A stretch of DNA of 26,160 nucleotides from Gnetum montanum. Its lineage: Eukaryota > Streptophyta > Gnetopsida > Gnetales > Gnetaceae. The translations under genes and the position numbers were made by a program. The notes under the pieces are model-generated. The model did no database searches, was not told the origin of the DNA, and worked only from the letters and a program-made list of their open reading frames with translations. Shown piece after piece: positions 18,707 to 26,160 of this stretch (position 1 is its first letter; each line of letters opens with the position of its first letter). The stretch lies in contig MNCI01005813.1 in the NCBI GenBank assembly GCA_015680685.1, positions 12,109 to 38,268 on the forward strand, in the 5' to 3' direction.

Positions 18707-20012
18707 TTAGCACAGGTGGCCATCTTCCCCATGACTAAATTGAAAGGAAGAGATTTGAAATAGTGAGCGAGGTCATCCGCTATTAGAGGTGTAATTTGCA
18801 CTAGCTGTTCTTAGTTCATGGAAGGGTTTTGTTTGTTGCACATTGACCAATAACCTCTTATCAGGGCTTTCAAGCTTGTATATTGTCATGGTTCCTAAGG
18901 GAAAAGTGGTATGAATAATGTAAGGTCCTTTCCACAATGTTTGGAATTTCATGCATTGTTGTACATGCGTGGGGTTCCAATAAAGGACCTTATCTCCTGG
19001 CTGGTACTTAACCTTTCAAATTCTTAAGTCATGACGTTGCTTGTTATGTGCCTTGTGCAACTCGTTTGATGACAGGGGAACCAATCGATTCTCGTCTAGC
19101 ACGTTTAAAGTTGCCAATATTTGTTTTTGTGCTAGATCAAGATCAAGGTGGAGGTCACATGCCATGGATAGTGTATGAAGCTCGGTTTGAATTGGAAGAT
19201 TTGGGAGTTTTCTGTACACTAACTCATAGGGAGAGTAGCCTGTATGGAGTTTCCAAGTGGAGCGGTATGCCCAGAGAGCATCATTCTGTTTAGTGCTCCA
19301 ATCTCACCTATATTTGCTAATTGTCCTTGTTAGTATTCTAGTGATCTCCTGATTAGTGACCTCGGCTTGGCCATTAGCTTGGGGGGTGATAGGGTGTAGT
19401 CAATTTATGTTCAACCCCTAAGCGTTACATCAATTTTCGAAAGGTTGCACTTGTGAAATGCATTTTGTTATTCGAGATGAGTGCATGCGGCACACCAAAC
19501 CTATTAATGACTTGTTGTTGTACAAATCGTGTAGCTGTAGATGATGTGCAGTCTATTACAGTAGTTGCTTCAGCCCATTTTGTTAGATAGTCAACAACAA
19601 CAATGATATATACTTTTCCATTGGACATTGGTGTAATGGGCCTCATAAAGTCTATTCCCTAGATGTCAAAGGGTTCCAAAGGTTGAATCCATTATTGTGG
19701 ATCCTCCATTCTAGCAATTATTCCACCATCATGTTGACAACACTAATATGATTGGACAAAATGATGGGCATCCCGAAATAGTGTTGGCTAGTAATATCCT
19801 GCAAGCAGGATCTTGATAGCTATTCATCTCCCTGCATAGTGACCCCCACAAGGGCCCTCATGAGCAGCCTGGAGAACTCTTATTTGGTCCACATCAGGTA
19901 CACACCATCAAACCAAGCCATTAGGATAGACTTTGTAAAGTTGTCCTCTGATCTCCATGAAGTACTTGGTTTTGTGAAGAAATTGTTGCTTCTTCCTAAA
20001 GTCCAACCCCTA
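18707..20012 (-). pseudogene. Integrase region of pol
   Basis: In order on the minus strand: remnants of the HHCC zinc-binding region ('AAHEGPCGGHYAGR' and the 'CCQ' near 19737), the core beginning 'GIDFM' (first catalytic Asp at 19650-19652), then 'VDYLTKWAEAT' and 'RFGVPHALISNNKMHF', where the second catalytic Asp has become Asn (19470-19472). After a one-base gain in the G6 run at 19381-19386 the frame continues through 'GQAEVTNQEI', which holds the catalytic Glu, and 'WAYRSTWKLHTGYSPYELVY'. The C-terminus has a GPY-type motif ('LWKGPYII', about 18914-18934) and 'NVQQTKPFHE'. Premature stops lie at 20010, 19908, 19824, 19788, 19743, 19692, 19659, 19425, 19304, 19016 and 18773. The frame ends at TAA 18707. 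No chromodomain was recognised. Confidence 0.88.
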
Positions 20013-20588
20013 TGGTGTTTGTTGGGAAAGGAGATAAGTGAGAATGCTACTATACCAATTCATGTCCATGGATTGGTTATTCACTACACCAGCAAAGAGG
20101 ATTTCATCAGGAAAATGATCAAATATGGCATATTCGTCCTCTTTGTTGTCCCAGTGCAACCGAGATAAGTGATCTGCAACTACGTTCTCGGTTCCCTTTT
20201 GGTCTACTATTGTTAAGTTGAACTCCTGAAGGATTACCAACCAACGTATAATACGAGGGCTAACCATTGGCTTGTTCATGAGGAACCTAATTGCACTATG
20301 ATCCGTATGAATGTACACTTTGTAGCCTAACACATAGTGCCTAAATTTGTCCAGTGCAAACACTACAGCCATTAATTCCTTTTCTGTAGTTGTGTAGTTG
20401 AGTTGTGCACCAGCGATACTCTTACTTGCATAGTGGATATAATAAGGGCATTTTTGTTCATCTAACTGTGTCAGTATGGCTCCTAAAGCATAATTAGATG
20501 CATCAGTCATTATATGGAATGGTCTGGGCCAGTCAGGGGCTTGTAGAATGGGAGTTTCCACAAGCCTTTGTTTTAAAGTTTGGAATGC
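20013..20588 (-). pseudogene. RNase H region of pol
   Basis: The longest undamaged piece of pol, in the same frame as the upstream reverse transcriptase fragment. Visible motifs are 'FHIMTDASNYALGA' with the first catalytic Asp near 20502, 'NYTTTEKELMAVVFALDKFR' with the Glu, 'YIHTDHSAIRFL' with the second Asp, and the tail 'VADHLSRL', which closes the domain in Athila/Tat elements. RNase H removes the RNA strand of the RNA:DNA hybrid during reverse transcription. It is preceded by a TGA at 20589 and followed by a TAG at 20010. Confidence 0.92.
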
Positions 20589-21564
20589 TCATTTACATTC
20601 CCTGGTCCATTCGAATGGTGCATCCTTTTTCATTAATTCTACCAATAGTTTGGCAATTTTGGAGAAGTTCTCAATAAATCTCCTATAGTAGCCAGTGTGT
20701 CCAAGGAATGATTGAATGTCTTTGATAGTTTCTGGTTGTCGGGTGATTCCTTGGATGACTTTAACCTTTTTCGAGTCTACCTCTATTCTTGACTATGAAA
20801 TCTTATGCCCCAGTACTACGCCCTCTTGAACCATCAAGTGGCTTTTTTGCCAGTTGAGCTTCAGGTTGGTTTCAACACATCATTTTAGCACTTTCTCTAA
20901 TCGATCTAGGGCTTGATCAAAGCTTGTCCCATAAGTGGAGAAGTCGTCGATAAATACTTCCACTCCATTCCCTATTTGCTGTTGAAATATGCTTAGGGCT
21001 AAACGTTGAAACATGGCAGGGGCATTGCACAAGCCAAATGGCATTTGTTTATATGCAAACATTCCCCAGGGACTGGTGAACGTTGTTTTGGCTTGATCTT
21101 TTAGTGCTATTCGTATTTGATTATATCCACTATATCCATCTAGAAAACTATAATAGCAATGCCCTACTGTAGTGTCCAAGACTTGGTCAATGAATGGCAA
21201 TGAAAAATGATCTTTGAATGTTTCCATGTTCACTAACTAGAGGACTAACCCATTCACTATAATCAATGGGATATATGAACCCGACCTTAAGGAGTTGTTC
21301 TATCTCTTCTTTTACTACTTGTTTCAATTTTAGGTTCAATCGCCTCTGTGGTTGTTTTCGAGGATTCATGGAGAGGTCTGTGTAAATCGTATGCTGGCAT
21401 ATCCTAGGGTCTATTCTGGTTAGCTTGGGATATGACCAGGTAAAGGCTTTTGACCATTTATTTATCACTTTCAATAGGATTTCTTTTTGCTTGGGGGCAA
21501 GTTTTGCATTGATAATTACCGGTTTTCCATTTTCAAGAGTCATATACTCCAGAACGATGGGCAA
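20589..21564 (-). pseudogene. Reverse transcriptase region of pol, with internal deletion
   Basis: The N-terminal fingers are present ('LKQVVKEEIEQLLKVGFIYP', then 'YSEWVSPLV', to about 21235). The sequence then jumps to 'KDHFSLPFIDQ' in another frame (about 21215). The intervening 40-50 residues expected in this family, including the conserved DYR.LN segment, are missing. The catalytic residues downstream remain: 'FLDGYSGYNQI' (Asp near 21138-21140), 'MPFGLCNAPAMFQR', and 'VFIDDFS' (Asp pair at 20943-20948). The connection subdomain ('SFLGHTGYYRRFI') follows. Premature stops lie at 20880, 20793 and 20589. The deletion alone would inactivate the enzyme. Confidence 0.9.
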
Positions 21565-21585
21565 TGCTTTCAGATTGAGGGGCTC

Positions 21586-22245
21586 TTATTTACATCTCTC
21601 AGGAATTTCCAACTTCCCCTAGTTGATGTTTTTGAGGCCAAGGTTGGGAAGTTGACAACGGACTTGCTCAAGTGTGTTTGTACTTCTAATGTAAGCACTA
21701 GTTATTCCCTCAGTTAATTCCATGCATGTTATTGAGTCACTCTCTTGATCAGCCATTAGCCACAGGGTGTCCTCTTGTCATGTGGCTGCTGCATAGAGGC
21801 ACCTTTGTATATTAACTTCTTGTGCACACTAATTGCATGTAGGAAATGCTAAACTTTGCATAACCTATGATTTTTGCATGCAATGGCACCCGATGTTACT
21901 GTATGTGATGCATGGATCTTTCTTCCTCTCGATCTTTCCGAAAGTATTTTTCTTGGATATTTCTAGAGAAAGATTGCAGATTCCTAGGTGTGCATCTATC
22001 ATACTTAGCCACGCTCTTCCCATTATTACTGGGAAGTTTCCCTTACTGTTAGTTACTTGGATCACTAGGAAATCCGTTGGATATGACCACCCACAAATAG
22101 TGGTAATGATGTCCTTCACCAGTTCCAAGGGGACAATGATGGACTGGTTGGCTAGCTCAAGTCGAATGTTACTCTTCCTTAATGGAGGTAGGTTCTAGGC
22201 TTTGTACATCTCCTACGATATTAGGTTTACCCTGAAACCTGAGTC
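21586..22245 (-). pseudogene. Protease region of pol
   Basis: A retropepsin-type aspartic protease: the active-site triplet Asp-Ser-Gly lies at 22237-22245 in 'KALLDSGFRVNLIS', where Ala usually follows the Gly. The flap-side and C-terminal part reads 'VPLELVKDIITTICGW' and 'PVIMGRAWLSMIDAHLGI', the last being the ILGR-type motif. It would cut the Gag-Pol polyprotein. It shares one frame with gag and with the start of reverse transcriptase. Stops interrupt it at 22213 and 22195, and the linker to reverse transcriptase is broken at 21865, 21829, 21778, 21619 and 21586. Confidence 0.85.
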
Positions 22246-24900
22246 CAGAAGAGCTTTACAAGGTTCATTCCTAATGACTTGAAGATAAATTAGGGGACTT
22301 CTTGGATCAGAGAATTTCTTGGGAAGGTGGCCCACCTTAATCCGGTCTGAGAAAGTATGGGTTAACATAACTGTGTGCATTGAGCTTGATTTTTGGATTG
22401 AAGAAGGTCCTAAAACTTTATTTGGTATGGAGGTGTTTAGATGTTCAACCACTTGTGAGGGTGAGGGATTAGTTGGATTGTTGGTTTTGAAGAAAGGTGT
22501 TTTTGGCATAAGCTTGTTAGGACCAATTGAGAATTGAGGATTGGAAGCCGTTGTGACATTGGGTTGTTGTGGTTGAGTGGGAAATACCCCTGGCATTTTT
22601 GGAGCAGTTGGTGGTGAATTTACTGGTGTAAAAGGTGTAGGTGGATTCGGAGGATGGTATGCATGTGGAGTGTCCCTTCTAGGAGAGGGAGTCTTAAAAT
22701 ACTCTTGAACTTGGTAGTGACATTGTGGAGTTGTGTGACCCATAGAGTCACTTAGAGAAACCGACTGCTGCACATAATAGCCATATGGGTTTGGTTTCCG
22801 GTAAGGGTATTGTTACCTAGGTAGTGACATCCCCCATGATTGTGGGTGTTTTCACTACTGGTGTTGCCCAATAGGTTGTGGTGGAGTTCCACTTGGATAA
22901 TATGTTAACGGTTGGTGGAACTGCCTCTGGTTACCTTGGGGATAAGGTAACCTTCAGGGTGCTTACCATTTGTTAAGTCTTGGGTTGAGTGCATATACCT
23001 TGGACTCTTGTAGATGTGAGATGATTGGGCAACATCCCTTAGGATGGTCATATTGGAAGATCTCACATCCACTGTTATTGTCTGTATCTGAATCGACAAC
23101 CTCATTGGCGATAGTCATTTTTCCCTTACCCTTACTAGGTGCATGGTCTGCATCTCTCCTCTTTTTCTTATCATGCTCACTACTTTGCTCCTTAGACTCT
23201 TCTATGATTTTCAAAATGGTTTCAAATCTACTATCTAAGGATTCCCACATTTGATCTACCTTAGCTAACATTTTAGTTGTTAGCTTTTGAAGCAGCAAGG
23301 TTTTCCTATTCACCAACTCCTTGAGTGGTGACTCATCCTCTTCCTCAAAAAATCTTACTTCCCTCTTTCGGAGGGAAGGATCATGGTTATACTCTTCTAC
23401 GTTTTCTCTTTTCCATAGCTCCCCTTCTTCCTTAGCTACTTGCTCCAACAATCTATGAACATCATGGAACCTAAGTTCAGATAATCTCCCTTGGGCATAT
23501 GTCCCAAGGGTTCTCCTAGTTTCGTGTCTTAGCCCATCTATGAGGTGGTGGAGTTGATCTTGTTGTGCATAACCATGGCCTGGGCAACGCTGTAGCAATG
23601 CATAATATTGGCCCATGGTAGCATCCAAGGGTTCATGAGTACCCTGCTTCCATCCTTGGATCTTCTTATGCAAGTTGGACACTCTAGAGTACGTTTGGTA
23701 TTTATCGTTGAATAGTTCCAGCATGGTACTCCATCGTCTAATAGATTTCGGTTCTAAGGACCGGTACCAACTTTCTGCTTCTTTTATGAGTGTCCTTGAA
23801 AATAACTTTAACTTTTGCCACTTGTTTTCAATATTCTGCAAGGCACAGACATCGTGGAATGTCTGTAAGTGATTTTGCGGATCAGCATTGTATCTCCCCT
23901 CAAATTGGGGGATATTATTCATGTCTAGTATTTTGATCCGAATATCTTTCTGGTGCCTTGTAGGTATCCTCACAGCCTCCATAATGTCTAACATACTTCA
24001 AGTTGCTTATAGGGGTTCATCATGATCATCTCTCTCATGATGTCTATGATGCCTATGCGGTTCCCTACTTTCCATTCTATGCCTTGACTCTCTAGAATGC
24101 CCTCCTCGCTCTTGACTCTCGCGTCAAGGTCTCTCATTTTGGTTACCCTTACCCTCACCGTTGTGCTCTTTGTGACTGCATCCTGATGTGGAAGGAGAGG
24201 ATGAATGATGTGATGAAGGGGAAGAAGAAGGGGAGCCATTGCTATGACAATGTTTCTTACCTTCTCTTCAGTGGCTATGGCCCCGATTGTGATGATGATT
24301 AGAATGCTTGCCCTTATCTTGTGTTTGTGTTCCCTCATTGAACACTTGGTATGCGTGGGAATCAGAACCAGGGTTGTGAATCGTAGAGTGCAAGTTCTGA
24401 TACCCCACCTCCTCACTATCATTAGGAGGGGGAACATCATCTTATGGAGAACCTATTGAGATAGGCTCACCACCCTTAATTTCTCTTATGACAGGCAAAG
24501 CATTATGGGATCCTTTACCCTTCAACAATGTGTGGTAACTCTCTTGCCGTGCATCTTGTTGACATTGTGCCACTGTGGGATGGTAATCCCTTGTGTGGTA
24601 ATCTTCTGCAATGTATTCAACATATAGCTGCATCATGTCTATTTGTGCAAGAGCATGAAGGAGCATGTTGGGGACTGCACGATTTAGAGGTAACACAATG
24701 TTACCTTGCAAATCTCGCCAATGCAGTTATTCATCCTAATGGAGGATAAAAGTAAAATCAGGTATATATTCATCAGGATGAGTATGCCCTACTTGATACT
24801 CTTGAGGAATTGGTGGATCTAGGTTACATGTGTTAGACTGTCGACTATTTCTTGTGTGATCCCTAGGTGGTGAAATGCTTTTATGAGAAGAAGAAGACAT
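22246..24900 (-). pseudogene. Gag, with proline-rich linker to protease
   Basis: The frame starts at ATG 24898-24900 ('MSSSSHKSISPPRDHTRN'), chosen because it is the first Met after the primer site and heads one frame shared by gag, protease and the start of RT. A Ser/Arg/His-rich N-terminal region (about 24010-24440) precedes the capsid-like Retrotrans_gag domain ('FEGRYNADPQNHLQTFHDVC', 'LIKEAESWYRSLEP', 'WSTMLELFNDKY'), then a basic, coiled region and a zinc knuckle at 23029-23067 of the form CX2FX3HX4C, in which the second Cys has become Phe. A Pro-rich linker ('HPPNPPTPFTPVNSPP') leads to protease. Stops lie at 24736, 24727, 24442, 24268, 24124, 24007, 23998, 22963, 22954, 22855, 22852 and 22813. 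The capsid part itself (22966-23994) is open over 343 codons. Confidence 0.88.
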
Positions 24901-25026
24901 TGTTATCTTGTCGGTGTGCTATTGACCATTGTTGAAATTTTCTTCTGATTAACCCTAAGGGTTTGTTTAAGCTTCCCAACGATATGGATGATTTCCTATG
25001 TTCTACTTAGCGCACAAACAACTTAG

Positions 25027-25044
25027 TCCCCGACAATGATGCCA
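25027..25044 (-). other. Primer binding site, tRNA-Asp type
   Basis: The minus strand reads TGGCATCATTGTCGGGGA two bases inside the 5' LTR. Athila/Tat elements use TGGCGCCGTTGTCGGGGA-like sites, complementary to the 3' end of tRNA-Asp. The three differences (GC to AT twice, CG to CA) are all transitions, again at CpG or GpC sites, so the site has decayed since insertion. Confidence 0.8.
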
Positions 25045-25754
25045 ATGATGAGTGGCGAGGTACCCCTACACTCAACCATATGAATACGAGCATTGCGCAC
25101 ACAATCCGGTCGAACTCCGCAGACTAAGTGCCTACAAGCCTTATGGAACACTTAAGGTTGATCAATCATTGTCCTCCCAAGCTCACTTGTATTTGTCATG
25201 GTTGTATGGTTAAGTGAACTTGAGGTATATGATTTTTATATCTTTTATGTTTTATTGCCTATGCTAAGAGAGGAAAGGGTGAAGAGACTAAGTAACTAAC
25301 TTTAACTAACTAAGCCTTAATTATCCTAGCATCAGTATTCATTTCCACCTGCCTTTTCACACCTTAAACCAATGCAACGCTGTTGGGATTACCAAATGCT
25401 ATTCGTTACTGGGATTACCAAGCGTAACGCACGTGCTCAAAGTGGTCGTATTGAATGCACTTAACTATGAGAGTTGAGGGTTGAGAGAGATTAAGTCCTA
25501 AGAAAGCATTTAAATAATTAATAATAATTAAATCCTCATTAGCTTAGTCCATGCATTGTAAGGTTTATCCAAAATTTCATCTTTATTGCCGTACACAATT
25601 GTGTGCTCAGGTACAAAATTGCTGGAATAAAGATCCATTTACTTTGGGACTCCTACTGCGGGCACATGGAAATTATTCTAACTCTGGAATGAAAAAATGG
25701 CAAGAGTTTGGCTACAGTCTAGATCTAGATGGAGAAACAAGGGAAAGACACCTC

Positions 25755-25764
25755 TTATTTATAG
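25755..25764 (-). promoter_or_regulatory. TATA box of the 5' LTR
   Basis: CTATAAATAA on the minus strand, about 100 bp from the U3 end of the LTR. It would have driven transcription of the genomic RNA. Confidence 0.7.
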
Positions 25765-25779
25765 ATTTGACGATGCGCT

Positions 25780-25854
25780 GTGATATCACGTACGCTATAT
25801 CACAGGAGAAGACGTGATATTGCGTACGCGATATCGCGGCTCATGCGATATTGT
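25780..25854. promoter_or_regulatory. U3 palindrome array of the 5' LTR
   Basis: Five units: 25780 (GTGATATCAC, perfect palindrome), 25794 (GCTATATCAC), 25814 (GTGATATTGC), 25828 (GCGATATCGC, perfect palindrome) and 25845 (GCGATATTGT). Spacings are 14, 20, 14 and 17. Two are followed by GTAC, giving a 14-bp repeat unit. Confidence 0.65.
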
Positions 25855-25863
25855 GTCCCATCA

Positions 25864-25868
25864 CCTTA
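25864..25868. repeat. Target site duplication of the nested element, right copy (CCTTA)
   Basis: Pairs with CCTTG at 15952-15956, four of five bases identical. Confidence 0.75.
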
Positions 25869-26160
25869 TATCCAGAAGTTGGCTAGACCTTGCTGTTTGA
25901 GGTGTAATGGGCTTGATTGTCTGCTATTACTTAGGCTCCAGTGTTTCACTAGCATCTTTCCTTGGTGCTGGTGGCTTTAGTAATTCAACATATGAAGCAT
26001 TTTGAGCTTTTTTGAGGATGTCATTAGTGTACCTTAGAATTCTAGCATGCTAGAATAGCTTCCTAATTGGATAGGGGAAAGGTAATGCAAACTTTCCTAT
26101 CTTATGTTTTTTGAATTGCCTCAATATTTCTATTAAATATAGATGGGGAAAATTGGCATC
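25869..26160 (-). pseudogene. Older element, upstream part of the envelope-position frame
   Basis: The continuation of the frame that stops at 15956 on the other side of the nested element. A minus-strand frame runs through the whole stretch to the window edge with stops only at 26050, 25927 and 25924. It encodes pieces such as 'KIGKFALPFPYPIRKLF' and 'ELLKPPAPRKDASETLEPK'. After removal of the nested element and one duplication copy, this frame differs by one base from the one used below 15930, so an indel lies near the junction. No domain was recognised. The start and the older element's gag-pol and 5' LTR are outside the window. Confidence 0.5.

Larger units (their letters stand above)
15957..25863 (-). 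mobile_element. Complete but inactive Athila/Tat-type Ty3/gypsy retrotransposon, nested
   Basis: A 9907-bp element on the minus strand: 5' LTR 25046-25863, tRNA-Asp-type primer site 25027-25044, gag-pro-pol frame 24900-18707, 3' non-coding region, polypurine tract 16815-16824, 3' LTR 15957-16814, and a 5-bp flanking duplication. The domain order (protease, reverse transcriptase, RNase H, integrase) marks Ty3/gypsy. The RNase H end ('RIIRWLVILQEFNLTIVDQ', 'GTENVVADHLSRL'), the primer site and the lack of a recognisable chromodomain point to the Athila/Tat branch. The LTRs differ by an estimated 6-8% by eye in the part I compared, plus a 26-bp duplication, so the insertion is not recent. The coding frame carries 33 premature stops, a deletion in reverse transcriptase and one homopolymer frameshift, so it cannot move by itself. 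Confidence 0.92.
25046..25863 (-). repeat. 5' LTR of the nested element
   Basis: 818 bp, TGATGAGTGG..CCCATCA, with a 5-bp terminal inverted repeat TGATG/CATCA. TATA box at 25755-25764, polyadenylation-type AATAAA on the minus strand at 25582-25587, and a U3 palindrome array at 25780-25854. The inner edge touches the primer site, and the outer edge is followed by the target duplication. Confidence 0.9.

Noticed and set aside
21425-22198. Plus-strand reading frames opposite protease and reverse transcriptase
   Set aside because: They are antisense shadows of a clearly recognised minus-strand frame and match nothing.
25780-25854. Regularly spaced palindromes resembling a CRISPR array
   Set aside because: Units are 10 bp, spacers 4-10 bp, and they sit in the U3 of plant LTRs upstream of a TATA box. 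There are no cas genes.

Overview
The window reads as nuclear DNA of a land plant with a repeat-rich genome. It is AT-rich, carries a nine-exon gene of a plant-specific chloroplast RNA-splicing family, and holds several LTR retrotransposons of the plant Ty3/gypsy type. I cannot place the lineage further from the sequence alone. No gene in the window looks intact. Layout, left to right: (1) 1-158, the end of an LTR running in from the left; (2) 316-1260, a complete solo LTR of a related subfamily with a perfect 5-bp target duplication; (3) 1266-3424, intergenic, with one degenerate dispersed repeat; (4) 3425-9911 (+), a decayed, intron-containing copy of a three-CRM-domain gene resembling CFM3, a chloroplast group II intron splicing factor; (5) 9912-13102, AT-rich intergenic DNA with an inverted relative of the repeat in (3); (6) 13103-15956 plus 25864-26160 (-), the 3' part of an older LTR retrotransposon, with its LTR, polypurine tract and a long coiled-coil-rich reading frame in the position where envelope-like frames sit; (7) 15957-25863 (-), a complete but dead Ty3/gypsy element of the Athila/Tat type nested inside (6). 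The nested element has LTRs of 858 and 818 bp, a tRNA-Asp-type primer site, and one gag-pro-RT-RNase H-integrase frame. It interrupts the older element with a 5-bp duplication (CCTTG/CCTTA). Every LTR in the window lies on the minus strand. Three patterns stand out. First, the U3 region of each LTR, upstream of its TATA box, holds an array of short units with shared spacing (about 14, 20, 14, 14 and 17 bp). The unit is a GATATC-centred palindrome in four LTRs and an unrelated TTGAC/ACGT unit in the solo LTR. Second, the retrotransposon frames have decayed almost only by nonsense mutation: about 24 in-frame stops and no frameshift over 1.75 kb of the older frame, and 33 stops with only two frame breaks over 6.2 kb of gag-pol. 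Most are one C-to-T (or G-to-A) step from CAG, CAA, CGA or TGG, as expected from deamination of methylated cytosine. Third, the CFM3-like pseudogene shows the same at CpG codons (CGA to TGA) together with small indels.
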